Assembly: GCA_003599885.1 (NCBI GenBank)
Contig: QZKW01000035.1
Span: forward strand, 1 to 64,000
Length of the DNA stretch: 64,000 nucleotides
Reading direction: 5' to 3'
From: Desulfobacteraceae bacterium
Lineage (GTDB): Bacteria > Desulfobacterota > Desulfobacteria > Desulfobacterales > Desulfosalsimonadaceae
In this document: positions 46,822 through 57,081 of the stretch, piece after piece
How positions within the stretch are numbered: position 1 is the stretch's first letter
How the letters are laid out: each line of letters starts with the position of its first letter
The notes under the pieces: model-generated
Databases searched by the model: none
What the model saw: the letters and a program-made list of their open reading frames with translations, nothing else
What the model was told of the DNA's origin: nothing
Position numbers and translations under genes: made by a program

Positions 46822-48085
46822 AGTCCACCATCCCATCAAGCAGTTCCGAAAAAGAACAGGTCTCAATCGATCCAAGATCTTTTTTTATCTGTTCTTTCAA
46901 GCTGTTCTTGACGACTGCTTTTGCAAATACAGAATCGACCCCCCATGTATTTTGAATATCGGCAAATTCGGTATTCATTCGATTTATCGATTCAACGGCA
47001 AAGCCGCTTATTGAAGGTCGAACCGGCGCTTCGAATGCATTAACCAGTTGAATCGGATGTCCTTTTTCCCGAATAACTCCCATCATATAAATTGGAAGCG
47101 TGTTGCCGTTCATGGAATTTTTTCGGGCGGTGGGAATGGCTTTAACAGTGGCTTCCACAAACGTCCGCACCACGCTCTGCCGCTCTTCTCTGGTCATTGC
47201 GCCCAAATGGTCTTTGTCGGCAAGCATGTCCAGATTAAGGGCCGCAAACCGGTAATAATTGGCTGAATTGAATTCCAGGGTGCCGGTCATGCCCGCGCCG
47301 GACTCATCTTTAGGTTGCAGGTCATCCACCGCAGAAAAGAAATCAATTTCGTTGTCCGCCTTGTGGGTCGAAAGCGCATGGGAAAACATGGAGGAAGCCT
47401 CTACAGTCAGGGAGTGGTCGTTTGCCACCATGCGGCCAAAAAGGGCAATGTCGGCGGCATCCTTGGGTAGGCTTTTTGTTTCTTTTTTTTCCCCCTTAAA
47501 TGCTTTTTCTACAGGTGTTTTAAGGATTTTAGCCACAAGTTTTCCAAACTGCTTGGCGGTTAGCTTCTTTTCACCTTTTTTCGCTTTTTCCGGTTCTTCC
47601 CCCTCTACATCTTCATCATTATCTTCATCTTTTGCCAATTTCTCTTTATCAACTGAAGAAATCGCATCCACTAATTTTTGTTTATCTTCCTCTTTTAGCG
47701 AGAAAAGAACATCGGCGAATATTTTATATTCCATAGGTGAAAGAAAAACGAGCGTCTTAACTTTGCCTTCCTGTTTCGGATCAAGCTTCGCAAGATAGTG
47801 ACCGGCACATAGAGACAATGCATTCGCTGTAACTTCTGATTCTCCGAGTGTTATTAAAGACGAAAATATTTTTTCAACAAACAGACGACTTCGCTTGCCT
47901 TTGAAATGGCCTGAATTATCAAGTTCTTTACCGGCCATCTCCCGAATCGCACGTTTCCATGACTGGCTGGATACCCGCGCCCGCTGTACACCGCCAAAAA
48001 TAGCGGTTTTGGGAGAATTGAGGTCGTCACGGTTCAGGCAGGCAACAGGTACGGATTGAATAATGTGCAGTTCCAAATGCTTCAT
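46811..48085 (-). CDS. cas7e: Cascade backbone subunit Cas7e with acidic insertion
   Basis: A 424-residue Cas7 of type I-E (E. coli CasC is about 363). The N-terminus MKHLELHIIQSVPVACLNRDDLNSPKTAIFGGVQRARVSSQSWKRA and the segments DIALFGRMVANDHSLTVEA, FSAVDDLQPKDESGAGMTG, ALNLDMLADKDHLG and VRPSISGFAVES identify the family. Residues ~145-207 (47465-47653) hold an extra Lys/Glu/Asp-rich stretch (LAKDEDNDEDVEGEEPEKAKK) that ordinary Cas7e lacks and that accounts for the extra length. It forms the crRNA-binding filament of Cascade. The start ATG 48085 has AAGGAG upstream; longer readings enter a non-coding stretch. Confidence 0.93.
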   Translation of the reverse strand: MKHLELHIIQSVPVACLNRDDLNSPKTAIFGGVQRARVSSQSWKRAIREMAGKELDNSGHFKGKRSRLFVEKIFSSLITLGESEVTANALSLCAGHYLAKLDPKQEGKVKTLVFLSPMEYKIFADVLFSLKEEDKQKLVDAISSVDKEKLAKDEDNDEDVEGEEPEKAKKGEKKLTAKQFGKLVAKILKTPVEKAFKGEKKETKSLPKDAADIALFGRMVANDHSLTVEASSMFSHALSTHKADNEIDFFSAVDDLQPKDESGAGMTGTLEFNSANYYRFAALNLDMLADKDHLGAMTREERQSVVRTFVEATVKAIPTARKNSMNGNTLPIYMMGVIREKGHPIQLVNAFEAPVRPSISGFAVESINRMNTEFADIQNTWGVDSVFAKAVVKNSLKEQIKKDLGSIETCSFSELLDGMVDYVI

Positions 48086-48119
48086 GAATATTCTCCTTAT
48101 ATTATAAATGATGTTGTAT

Positions 48120-48806
48120 TTAAGGATTGAGGGGGGCAAGGAGCAGCAGGCCGAAGCCAAAACCCTTAGCGCTGCCGATGCCGGACTGATAGGTTTTTAT
48201 AAAATTTTCCGGGTCGGTCACTTCCAGGGTTCCACGGAATTGAACCCCGCCGTGATAACCGTACTGTCCTTTTTTGCGAAAATGGCTTTCAACCATCGGG
48301 CTAATTTCAAGGGGCATTTCTTCCAAAATTCGAAATCCGCCGGGTATATTCAGACCGGTGTCTTTATCCCGGCATCGCACTTCACCTTTGCGGATAAGCC
48401 AGGCACGCAGTTCGTCATGTTTTACCAGAGGAACGCGCTTGCCATGCTTTCGTTTTGCATTCGGGTGGATTAAGGTTTCGCCATTGGGTCCACGCTGCAC
48501 AATGGTTTTTACGGGGTTGGCCTTCAAGTCAAAGGCATAAAAGCGATGGGAGAGAAACGAGGGCGCGATTTCCTTGAGCGCAAATCCTTCCGGGGGACAC
48601 CATACGGGGTGCTGCGGTTTTCTCCCGGCAAGCATCCAGATTCGGAACGCGCCTTCAAGAGGATCGATTCGCGTCAGGAAATCCCGTTTGGCATCCGGCG
48701 CATCAGGGTAACACTCCCACAGTCTTTTGTGCCAGGCGTAGTTGTCAAAAATATCGTGAGTTCGGGCGGTTTGGGCATCCACTTCGAAACGGGCAAGCCA
48801 GCTCAT
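48120..48806 (-). CDS. cas6e: crRNA-processing endoribonuclease Cas6e
   Basis: A 228-residue Cas6 of type I-E. It has two RAMP-like halves: residues ~1-110 (ARFEVDAQTARTHDIFDNYAWHKRLWECYPD with the probable catalytic His; RFYAFDLKANPVKTI) and ~130-226, ending in the Gly-rich RNA-binding loop SGIGSAKGFGFGLLLLAPL. It cuts the repeat hairpin and stays bound to the crRNA 3' end. The start overlaps the cse2 stop by 4 bases. In E. coli this gene follows cas5e; here it comes before cas7e. Confidence 0.92.
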   Translation of the reverse strand: MSWLARFEVDAQTARTHDIFDNYAWHKRLWECYPDAPDAKRDFLTRIDPLEGAFRIWMLAGRKPQHPVWCPPEGFALKEIAPSFLSHRFYAFDLKANPVKTIVQRGPNGETLIHPNAKRKHGKRVPLVKHDELRAWLIRKGEVRCRDKDTGLNIPGGFRILEEMPLEISPMVESHFRKKGQYGYHGGVQFRGTLEVTDPENFIKTYQSGIGSAKGFGFGLLLLAPLNP

Positions 48807-49294
48807 ATTGCCTCCTCTGTGTCAGGCGATGCCCCAGGCGACCAGAAGGCGGCGGCCCAATCGGTTTTGGTTCGGTCATTCCAGAACCTCAGATCGGTTT
48901 CCAGTTTTTCATAATTCACCGGGATTCCCTGGGTTTTAGCCATAAATACCATCCGCAGAATCCGGCCTTGCATCTCTTCTCCAGGTTCCGCAGATAGTAA
49001 ATGCTGAAACCTCCGTTCAGTTGGTGTCAATTTGGCTTCATCCGTTCGTTGATTATCCCTTCGCTGCTCAATGTTTTTGCAGGTCGTCCCGAAATTTCCA
49101 GTGGATGTTTCCTCGGGATGGGTGGCGAAAAGACCCGCGACAAAGGCCGAAACATCATTGTTGATTGCCACCCCCAGCCGGTTTAATACCGGCCAGGCGC
49201 GGTGTTTTTTGTTGTCAACAAGCACACACCGGAGATTAGCCATCATCCCTCGGTTCTCTTTGTGTTTGCGGAGTCTTTCAAAAAGCCAGCTCAT
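48803..49294 (-). CDS. cse2: Cascade small subunit Cse2 (Cas11e)
   Basis: A 163-residue helical protein with the Cse2 landmarks NRGMMANLRCVLVDNKKHRAWPVLNRLG at the N-terminus, then SFG-type FATHPEETSTGNFGTTCKNI and RRFQHLLSAEPGEEMQGRILRMVFMAKTQGIPVNYEKLETDLRFW. Two copies form the belly of Cascade and stabilise the R-loop. It overlaps cas8e and cas6e by 4 bases each, so the three are translationally coupled. Confidence 0.9.
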   Translation of the reverse strand: MSWLFERLRKHKENRGMMANLRCVLVDNKKHRAWPVLNRLGVAINNDVSAFVAGLFATHPEETSTGNFGTTCKNIEQRRDNQRTDEAKLTPTERRFQHLLSAEPGEEMQGRILRMVFMAKTQGIPVNYEKLETDLRFWNDRTKTDWAAAFWSPGASPDTEEAI

Positions 49295-50913
49295 AACTCC
49301 TCCTCTCTGGTTTCATTGGTATTTGATTCCGGCTCATCTTTTTTGGCCGTTAATTTTTGCCACCCTTTTGCAAAGGCCCGCATCTGCCGGGGCGTTTCCT
49401 GTCCGCAGGCAATGCGGTAAGCGTCGCAGGCTGAGGCAAACAGCCTCTTCCGCCATGCGTCACGGGACGGTACGGAGGCAGCGGTGTCGAGAGCTTCGAT
49501 ATGGGTCCACAAAAGGGGGAGATTTTTTTCGACCGAGGTCCAGTATGAAAGAAACGCCATCTGTGCCAACCTGTCTTTTAGAGAGTTTTGTTCTTTCGCT
49601 TGGGTTCTTTTGACACGAGAAATCCAATCCTTGTCAATTGTTGAGCGATAAACTTCTATCGCCCAACGAAGTTTTCTGGAATAATTTTCAGCCATCAAGA
49701 CTTCAGCCTGATAGAAGGGCAAGTTGTTTTGAAAAGCAGGGGTTATATGAAATACGGATTCGAGTGCAATATCCATAGATGCCTGGTCGCGGGTTATTGC
49801 GCACACATGAAAATCAAACTCTGTATCGTAAGGCACATTTGCCATGGCCAATGGACCACCAAGGCCATCCGCTGAACGTTTTACAAGCAGCGCGGATAAC
49901 TCTCGCCAAAGCGCTTTTGAAGGCTCCACCTTGACAATCCTGCGCTCGGTGGTTTCCACACCTTTTTTATCTTTCTTTTTGAGCAACCGAACCGCCGCCG
50001 TCGGTTCCGAGGCAAATCCATCCTTGTAAGTGTCATATTTGAATCCGTTGCAACAGTACATCTGATCAGATGAATCAATCAAACGAATCCAGCGGGATAT
50101 CGGAACCAATCTCCCAATATATGTCTTGGTCGCGTTAATTGCTCTGTCAGATTCCTTCTCCGGTGATTCAGGGAAAAACTCCCAGGCAGGCTGCCCCAAA
50201 TTGATATCTGAATAAAAATCCCCTTTCTTTTTATCGACTGTAAGGGTTCTGTATGTCCTCCCAATTGTTTCGAATGTCGGCAAATTCAAATGAATTGTTT
50301 CTGCTAAAGATTTCCCTCGAAACAGGCAGTGAGCCATGGATTGAGACAAACAAGGAGCATCTGGATTACCGACTTGAGAAGTTTTTACGGACTTCCATTG
50401 CGCGACGGGTGATCCTCCCCCGGAAGAAAAATTTTGAAAAGTCAGTAAATTTAATACCATTCGTTCAGATGCGATTCGGCGACAACTCATTTGGCCGCCA
50501 TGGTCGTTAAGGGTTGAGTTATTACCGGTTGCCAGTTCGAAATCAAGAAGGGCCACAGGTGAAGTTTTTCCAGAGACATCTTCTTCTTTTTCAACACCTT
50601 TCAATCCCGCCACCTGCAACCACGGCTTTTCCTTGTGAAACAGCTCAAAGGAATCTTTCCATTCCGTAAGATATTTCCGCACAGACTCAGGCAGACGTTT
50701 CGGCGCTTCCAACCATTCGTCATAATCCTTTGGTCCATTGAGCGCCGCATGTGCGACACAGAGAAAGAGCCGCACCAAGGAAACCCGTTCGTGCGGACGG
50801 ACGGCCAGATCAGCGAAATTTTTCCCTTCAGTGAATACCGTCAGCAGGCTTGCCAGTTTTCGTTCACCCGTGGCCGTTACCAACGGAATCCACGGGTCAA
50901 AGGCCACATTCAT
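49291..50913 (-). CDS. cas8e: Cascade large subunit Cas8e (Cse1)
   Basis: A 540-residue type I-E large subunit. The N-terminus NVAFDPWIPLVTATGERKLASLLTVFTEG and RLFLCVAHAALNGPKDYDEW are the family opening. Further features are FELFHKEKPWLQVAGLKGV and FSSGGGSPVAQWKSVKTSQVG, which correspond to the region that contacts PAM and Cas3 in E. coli Cse1. The C-terminal helical bundle follows (HIEALDTAASVPSRDAWRKRLFASACDAYRIACG). It recognises the PAM and recruits Cas3. The gene starts 11 bases after cas3 ends. Confidence 0.93.
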   Translation of the reverse strand: MNVAFDPWIPLVTATGERKLASLLTVFTEGKNFADLAVRPHERVSLVRLFLCVAHAALNGPKDYDEWLEAPKRLPESVRKYLTEWKDSFELFHKEKPWLQVAGLKGVEKEEDVSGKTSPVALLDFELATGNNSTLNDHGGQMSCRRIASERMVLNLLTFQNFSSGGGSPVAQWKSVKTSQVGNPDAPCLSQSMAHCLFRGKSLAETIHLNLPTFETIGRTYRTLTVDKKKGDFYSDINLGQPAWEFFPESPEKESDRAINATKTYIGRLVPISRWIRLIDSSDQMYCCNGFKYDTYKDGFASEPTAAVRLLKKKDKKGVETTERRIVKVEPSKALWRELSALLVKRSADGLGGPLAMANVPYDTEFDFHVCAITRDQASMDIALESVFHITPAFQNNLPFYQAEVLMAENYSRKLRWAIEVYRSTIDKDWISRVKRTQAKEQNSLKDRLAQMAFLSYWTSVEKNLPLLWTHIEALDTAASVPSRDAWRKRLFASACDAYRIACGQETPRQMRAFAKGWQKLTAKKDEPESNTNETREEEL

Positions 50914-50924
50914 ATTCCCTCCTT

Positions 50925-53468
50925 TCAGGATGATTTCTTGGTAACGAGTCCCAGCTCGTCCGAATAAATAAGCCGGATTCCATCTTTTAATCCTTTCACG
51001 TTTACGGTTCCGGTTCCGTTTTCTGAAACCGTTCCGGCAGTTTGGCCTCCGTAAAGATAATCGGAAAAAGCAGGCAACGGCGAAACATGATCAAAATAAC
51101 GACTCGGAACCCTAACTATGTTCTTGTGGATTGCCTGAGCGAAGGCAAGCCGATACCGCTCTTCACTATGCTGACCGATTGAACCGTCAATAAATACAAC
51201 CCGATTTTTGGTGATTTCCTTACAGAGAACCAGGGCAATTGTCGGGATCTCATTCAGACGGGTTTGAACGCCTTCTTCATCCGGCAAAGGTATGTTCCAG
51301 ACATTGCTGCTCATGAGCGCCTTTTGGCGATGGGCCATCGCTTGGCCCAAGCAATCATCTGAAAGATTGCTCCACGATTCCGGTTCATTGTCCGGTACTT
51401 GATAGGTCTCGTTAATAAGTATTCGAATATGTTCCGGAATTAAGATTGATTTGTGTGCTTGCCAGACATCCAGAGACCGCAAAAGCACGTAGGGAGCATA
51501 AACAAAGGCTTTGCTTCCAAGCGCTTTTTTTATTTCCTCTGGTTCCATTTTCCGGAATTCATCAAGGCTTTTTTCTTCCTCGATGATGCATATTTTTGCA
51601 TTATCTGCCGGTCGTGTGCCACGTTCATGACGCCAGAGCCTGCCGATCCGTTGCAGAAGCATGTCGGTGGGGGCCAGTTCAGAGATCAACAAGTCGGCGT
51701 CCAGATCCACGCTCTGCTCAACCACCTGAGTAGAGACAAGTATTGATCCGCATCGGGTGTTACCGCTTTTTCCGAACCGTCCCATCCATTCCGTTTCCAG
51801 GGTTTCGCGCCGCCAAAAGGGGAACCGTGAATGGAGTAGACCGATGGGAAAAATTTCCTGAACCTGTTCCTGAAGTATTTGATATTGCTTTTGAGCGGAA
51901 TCCACCGTGTTACAAATCCAGAGCACGGCCCCACCTTTTTGGGCAAGCGCAACCGCCTCGCGACAGGCATTTTCCTTGTTGATGAAATCAACGATAACGG
52001 TTCTTGGTTCTGGAGGTATTGCCGCTACCGGCAAAATGGAGTTCTCTTCCTTGCGCCCGGTTATAAGCGGATAAGGAAGCGCAGCCTCATTTTCTCCGTC
52101 TTCCGGAGAAGAAACAATCTGTCCTCGCCGTTTTCCCGTAAGGGTAGCCGACAGAACAATCACCGTGCAGCCAAGCCCCTCTAAGGTTGTAATCAGGTTG
52201 TCAATCAGTGTACCCGTGTAAAGATCATAAGAATGAACCTCATCAAGGATCACCACCTTCCCGGCAAGGGCGAAGTGGCGGACAAAAAAATGTTTGGCCG
52301 CCACAACGCCGAGCAGTGCCTGGTCAACCGTGCCGACGCCAAACGGAGCAATAAGTGACCGTTTTGACGAGGAGAACCAATTCTGACCGGATCGGGCGTC
52401 TTCAGATGGCGGGCCTTGCTTCAAGGTGGCCGTTGGGCAAATTCCGGAATTTGAATCCATGAGCCATGAATTTCCATGGATCAGGCGGCTCGCCGGTGAT
52501 TCCGGAGCGATACGCCGCAAAAATTCATTCATGCGCAGATGAATCCGGTTGCTGGTGGCCTGGGTGGGAAGCGCGAAATAAATGCCGGTTGCTTTTCCGG
52601 ATGTCATCAGTTGATAGGCCGCTCCGAGCGCAGCCTCGGTCTTTCCCATGCCCATCGGCGCTTCGATCACATAGACACCGGGGCCAGTGATAGCAGCAAT
52701 TGCTTTTGTCTGCATGTTATTGGGCGGAAAATCAAAGAGGGATTCAAATGAAAGGTCTTTATTCAACTCCGGCGGGAGAAAACCGATTTCATCAAGGGCC
52801 TTGCGTGCAATGGCGGCAGGATCAATGTCGGAGGGCGTCTGCTCGGGCGAGAAAAATCGCTCATCTGAACCGATCCAGTCTGAAACACTGACAAGTCCGG
52901 CAAGCCACCAGAGGGCAGGGGAATATTCAACGAGTTCAAAAGGGGTATCTCCCGGCGCAAAATAATCCCATACCAGTCTTGCATTCGCCATTCGTTCGGC
53001 GTCCCACTCAATATGGCTGTGGGCTTCGGAAATTCCGCCCCGAGGATGGTAGCCCTTATCATTGGGAGCCGTTAGCCGGCCATGATGCGCACCAAGCAAG
53101 CATGAAACAAACTTGGCGGTTTTTCGACTGATGCCTGCTTCAATAAGAAAAGGCATAATCGCTGCATGGGATACTTTGCCGTGGTCTGATTCCATCCCGG
53201 TGTCCCAGCAGCCATTCCGGGCGATTTTTACCAGGTCATTTTCTTCGAGCCAAGCTTCACATTTTCGCTGAAATCCCGGAGATATTTTTCCGAGATCATG
53301 GAGCGCTGCCAAAACACCCAGTTGCGATGACGCCAGGTTGAACCGCCGAACCAGTCCCGACAGCCCTTCCGCAATGGCGCTGGCCACACAGCCGACATTC
53401 ACCATGTGATCCTGGACGGAAATACCAGGATGCCCGCCTGAATCAGTTTTTGCCCAAAAGTGCACCAT
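50925..53468 (-). CDS. cas3: CRISPR-associated helicase/nuclease Cas3
   Basis: An 847-residue protein. The N-terminal HD nuclease (~1-230) has HMVNVG, ALHDLGKISPGFQRK, CLLGAHHGR. The DExD/H helicase (~255-700) has the Walker A APMGMGKTEAALGAAYQL, motif Ia LPTQATSNRIH, motif II VILDEVHSYDLYTG, motif III LSATLTGKRRG, and motif VI LLQRIGRLWRHER. A C-terminal domain completes it. It unwinds and degrades DNA bound by Cascade. ATG 53468 gives the family N-terminus MVHFWAKTD; a TTG at 53495 could add nine residues. Neither has a strong ribosome-binding site. It is the first cas gene of the operon. Confidence 0.95.
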   Translation of the reverse strand: MVHFWAKTDSGGHPGISVQDHMVNVGCVASAIAEGLSGLVRRFNLASSQLGVLAALHDLGKISPGFQRKCEAWLEENDLVKIARNGCWDTGMESDHGKVSHAAIMPFLIEAGISRKTAKFVSCLLGAHHGRLTAPNDKGYHPRGGISEAHSHIEWDAERMANARLVWDYFAPGDTPFELVEYSPALWWLAGLVSVSDWIGSDERFFSPEQTPSDIDPAAIARKALDEIGFLPPELNKDLSFESLFDFPPNNMQTKAIAAITGPGVYVIEAPMGMGKTEAALGAAYQLMTSGKATGIYFALPTQATSNRIHLRMNEFLRRIAPESPASRLIHGNSWLMDSNSGICPTATLKQGPPSEDARSGQNWFSSSKRSLIAPFGVGTVDQALLGVVAAKHFFVRHFALAGKVVILDEVHSYDLYTGTLIDNLITTLEGLGCTVIVLSATLTGKRRGQIVSSPEDGENEAALPYPLITGRKEENSILPVAAIPPEPRTVIVDFINKENACREAVALAQKGGAVLWICNTVDSAQKQYQILQEQVQEIFPIGLLHSRFPFWRRETLETEWMGRFGKSGNTRCGSILVSTQVVEQSVDLDADLLISELAPTDMLLQRIGRLWRHERGTRPADNAKICIIEEEKSLDEFRKMEPEEIKKALGSKAFVYAPYVLLRSLDVWQAHKSILIPEHIRILINETYQVPDNEPESWSNLSDDCLGQAMAHRQKALMSSNVWNIPLPDEEGVQTRLNEIPTIALVLCKEITKNRVVFIDGSIGQHSEERYRLAFAQAIHKNIVRVPSRYFDHVSPLPAFSDYLYGGQTAGTVSENGTGTVNVKGLKDGIRLIYSDELGLVTKKSS

Positions 53469-53837
53469 TTTCAGTTTTTTGCAACCGCTTAACAAATATC
53501 GGATTACTATGGTGGTGGTGTTCTTATTTCCTTCGTAATATGGGCGATGTCTCGATTTAAGTCAACAGGCAAAAATAAATTTTTTAAACTAAAGTAGCTT
53601 TCAAGATTGACTAAAAAAAAGTCATGCAAAAGAGTAACAGACAAACTACATCGATGGAGAGTCAGCATAAAAAATTATTTTCGGGGAAAAAGCAAACTGA
53701 AATGCTTCCTTAACTTTGCGTTAGGACAGATATCACCTCGGCTTTGCCGGGCAACAAAAAAGGGCCGCGAAGGAGTTGCCTCCCTCGCGGCCTGAGCTTC
53801 TTTACCTGAAATTTTTCTAATTAATGCCTGATTATTT
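53469..53837. other. intergenic region between cas3 start and glnA stop
   Basis: About 370 bases. The cas-side half is AT-rich and should contain the cas operon promoter, but no clear -35/-10 is visible. The glnA-side half contains the terminator at 53755-53792. No gene is supported. Confidence 0.5.
53755..53792 (-). terminator. rho-independent terminator after glnA
   Basis: On the minus strand GGCCGCGA (53785-53792) pairs with TCGCGGCC (53763-53770); a second stem CTCC/GGAG and a small loop lie inside. A run of six T follows (53756-53761). It lies ~45 bases past the glnA stop and should end the nitrogen operon before the cas genes. Confidence 0.85.
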
Positions 53838-55253
53838 CTACAGGTCGTAATAAAGATGAAATTCGTGGGGATGGGGCCGAAGTTTGACCGGATTGACTTC
53901 GTTTTCAGTTTTATACTCAATCCACTTTTCTATTACATCCTGGGTAAACACATCTCCCTTAAGCAGGAACGCATGATCTTCTTTCAATGACGCCAGCGCT
54001 TCTTCCAGACTCCCTGGAGCGGTGGCAATCTGGGCCAGTTCTTCCGGCGGCAGGTCATAAATATTTTTATCCATGGGCTCACCCGGATCGATCTTGTTCT
54101 GAATGCCGTCAAGCACCGCCATAGTGATCGCAGCAAACGACAGGTATCCGTTGCAGGACGGGTCCGGAGTCCGGAACTCAATGCGTTTGGCTTTAGGCGA
54201 TGACGAATACATGGGAATACGAATCGCCGCGCTCCGGTTCCGGCTGGAATACGCCAGATTGACCGGGGCTTCAAATCCAGGCACCAGCCGTTTATAGGAG
54301 TTGGTGGTGGGATTGGTGAATGCGCACAACGCCTTGCAATGTTTCAAAATGCCGCCGATAGCATAGAGCGCATCCTGAGAAACGCCCGCATATTTATCAC
54401 CGGCGAACAAAGGTTTTCCATCCTTCCAGATGCTGACATGGGTATGCATACCGCTGCCGTTGTCTTCAAACAAGGGTTTGGGCATAAAGGTAACCGTATG
54501 GCCGTGACGATAGGCCACGTTTTTCAGCACATATTTAAACCAGACCATCTGATCGCCCATCTGAAGAAGGGGTTTAAAACGCATGTCGATTTCCGCCTGA
54601 CCGGCTGTGGCCACTTCGTGATGCTGGCATTCCATATCAATGCCCATATCCTGAAGGGTCAGCATCATTTCCGTGCGGATGTCCTGAAATTTATCCATGG
54701 GGGGCACGGGAAAATACGCTTCTTTATGCCTGGGTTTGTAGCCGAGATTCGGAAATTCTTCCCGGCCGCTGTTCCAGACGCCCTCTTTGGAGTCGATAGC
54801 GTAAAACGCACTGTTTCTCCCGGATTCAAACCGGATATCGTCAAAGATAAAAAATTCCGCTTCCGGTCCGATAAATACCGTGTCGCCGATACCGGTCTGT
54901 TTAACATAAGACTCTACTTTCTGTGCGATATAACGGGGGTCCCGGGAATAGGGTTCACGGGTGATGGGATCCACAATATTACCGATCAGCACCAGAGTCG
55001 GCACTTCAAAAAACGGGTCCATCTGGGCGGTGGAGGCATCCGGAATCACCAGCATGTCACTTGCATTGATGGGCTGCCATCCCCGGATACTGGAACCGTC
55101 AAAACCGAATCCATCTTCAAAGCTGGATTCATCAAGCTCCGAAGAAGGAACTGAAAAATGCTGCCATACACCCGGAAAATCCATAAACCGAATATCAATC
55201 ACCCGGATGCTCTGGTCTTTCACCATTTTTAATACTTCTTTTGGGCTCTTCAT
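53838..55253 (-). CDS. glnA: glutamine synthetase, type I
   Basis: A 471-residue GS I. The N-terminal beta-grasp part includes [17 protein letters not shown] and the [16 protein letters not shown] loop (residues ~49-64). Catalytic-domain landmarks are [47 protein letters not shown], and [26 protein letters not shown]. The adenylylation Tyr is in [11 protein letters not shown], near residue 400, so it is of the adenylylatable subtype. It condenses glutamate and ammonia to glutamine. It is the last gene of glnD-amt-glnB-glnA. Confidence 0.96.
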   Translation of the reverse strand: MKSPKEVLKMVKDQSIRVIDIRFMDFPGVWQHFSVPSSELDESSFEDGFGFDGSSIRGWQPINASDMLVIPDASTAQMDPFFEVPTLVLIGNIVDPITREPYSRDPRYIAQKVESYVKQTGIGDTVFIGPEAEFFIFDDIRFESGRNSAFYAIDSKEGVWNSGREEFPNLGYKPRHKEAYFPVPPMDKFQDIRTEMMLTLQDMGIDMECQHHEVATAGQAEIDMRFKPLLQMGDQMVWFKYVLKNVAYRHGHTVTFMPKPLFEDNGSGMHTHVSIWKDGKPLFAGDKYAGVSQDALYAIGGILKHCKALCAFTNPTTNSYKRLVPGFEAPVNLAYSSRNRSAAIRIPMYSSSPKAKRIEFRTPDPSCNGYLSFAAITMAVLDGIQNKIDPGEPMDKNIYDLPPEELAQIATAPGSLEEALASLKEDHAFLLKGDVFTQDVIEKWIEYKTENEVNPVKLRPHPHEFHLYYDL

Positions 55254-55313
55254 CTACCTCTCCTCCCTGGTTAGTTTGTTCTTAATTTGATTACTTAACA
55301 AAAAAGAAACTCA

Positions 55314-55673
<360 letters not shown>

Positions 55674-55703
55674 CTATATGCAACAGAAAATACGTCATAA
55701 CCG

Positions 55704-57002
55704 TTAAATTTCAAATGCGCGCTCCCCATGAAGTGCGCTGTCCAATCCCTCAACTTCCTCTTCAAGTTCCACCCGCAATCCGCCGGTAATCGCTTTTGTG
55801 ACCAGCACGACCCCAGCCGTTCCTATAGCGGAAAAAGCGATGGTGGCCACAATGGAAACGACCTGGATCATTACCTGTTTCGGATTGCCGTAAACCAGTC
55901 CCGTTCCGAGGCTGTTGACAAGTGGAGATGCAAACAGACCGGTGGCCAGCGCGCCCCAGATGCCGCAAATGCCATGTACGCCGAAGGCATCCAGAGAATC
56001 GTCATAGCCAAGCTTCACTTTCAACCGGGAAACACTGAAATATCCCAGAATACCGGCCACCAGGCCGATAAGCAGGGACGCCGGAAGATTCACAAACCCT
56101 GCTGCGGGTGTAATGGCTACCAGTCCGGCAACCACGCCCGATGCGATACCCAGCACCGTGGGACGCCGGTTGAAAACCCATTCCGCCCCCATCCATGACA
56201 GCGCGGCCATGGCCGCAGATGTATTGGTGACAAGAAACGCCGAACCCGCAACACCATCCGCCGCCAACTGGGAACCCGCATTAAACCCGAACCATCCGAA
56301 CCACAACAGCGCTGCACCCAGAGCGGTCATCATGACGCTCGACGGGAACATGGCTTCCTTGCCATACCCTTTTCGTTTGCCCAGCATCAGGGAAAGTACG
56401 AGACCGGCCACGCCCGCATTGATATGCACCACATTGCCGCCCGCGAAATCCAGTGCCCCCATTTTGGCCATCCAGCCCCCGCCCCAGACCCAGTGGGCCA
56501 CCGGGCAATAGATAAGGGTAATCCATAACACGGCGAAAACAATCCACGAAGAAAATTTCATCCGGTCCACAACAGATCCCAAAATCAGCGCAACCGTTAT
56601 TCCGGCAAAGGTCAGCTGAAACAGAACAAACACATAGGTGGGGATCGAGCCAGACACGCTGTTGACGTCTATTCCGTTTAAAAACAAGTGGGACAAGCCG
56701 CCGATCATCCCCCCCACATCCGGACCAAAGGCCAGAGAATACCCGTAAACCACCCAGATAATGCTTCCCAGACAATAAGATATAAATGTCATGGCAAACG
56801 TGTTGAGTACATTTTTGTAACGGGACATGCCTGAATAAAACAACGCCAAACCTGCCGGTGTCATCATCATCACCAGAGCGGTTGCGACAATCATCCAGGA
56901 AGTGTTTCCAGTGTCAATGGCATCTGCTGCCATGGCATTTGATGCCGTCAACAAAAAAAATACCGCCCAGGACAGCGTCCTTAATATTCTTTCTTGTGTC
57001 AT
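55704..57002 (-). CDS. amt: ammonium transporter
   Basis: A 432-residue membrane protein of the Amt/MEP/Rh family with signal-like N-terminus (residues ~1-25) and 11 expected transmembrane segments. Conserved elements are MMTPAGLALFYSGMSRYKNVLN, FGPDVGGMIGGLSHLFL, WGGGWMAKMGALDFAGGNVVHINAGVAGL (twin-His partner 1), AALLWFGWFGFNAGSQLAADG, and DDSLDAFGVHGICGIWGALATGLF (twin-His partner 2). It admits ammonium under nitrogen limitation and is blocked by PII, whose gene is 51 bases downstream. GGAAGGAG precedes the ATG. Confidence 0.95.
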   Translation of the reverse strand: MTQERILRTLSWAVFFLLTASNAMAADAIDTGNTSWMIVATALVMMMTPAGLALFYSGMSRYKNVLNTFAMTFISYCLGSIIWVVYGYSLAFGPDVGGMIGGLSHLFLNGIDVNSVSGSIPTYVFVLFQLTFAGITVALILGSVVDRMKFSSWIVFAVLWITLIYCPVAHWVWGGGWMAKMGALDFAGGNVVHINAGVAGLVLSLMLGKRKGYGKEAMFPSSVMMTALGAALLWFGWFGFNAGSQLAADGVAGSAFLVTNTSAAMAALSWMGAEWVFNRRPTVLGIASGVVAGLVAITPAAGFVNLPASLLIGLVAGILGYFSVSRLKVKLGYDDSLDAFGVHGICGIWGALATGLFASPLVNSLGTGLVYGNPKQVMIQVVSIVATIAFSAIGTAGVVLVTKAITGGLRVELEEEVEGLDSALHGERAFEI

Positions 57003-57081
57003 TTTTTTTCTCCTTCCTATCTAACAATATTGAATTACAGAAAATCTGTTAAAAACCGTCAACCATTTTGAGCTTCTATCT

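Noticed and set aside
54339-55154. Plus-strand frame of 271 codons opposite glnA
   Set aside because: Antisense shadow of a highly conserved gene; composition is the mirror of glnA codons.
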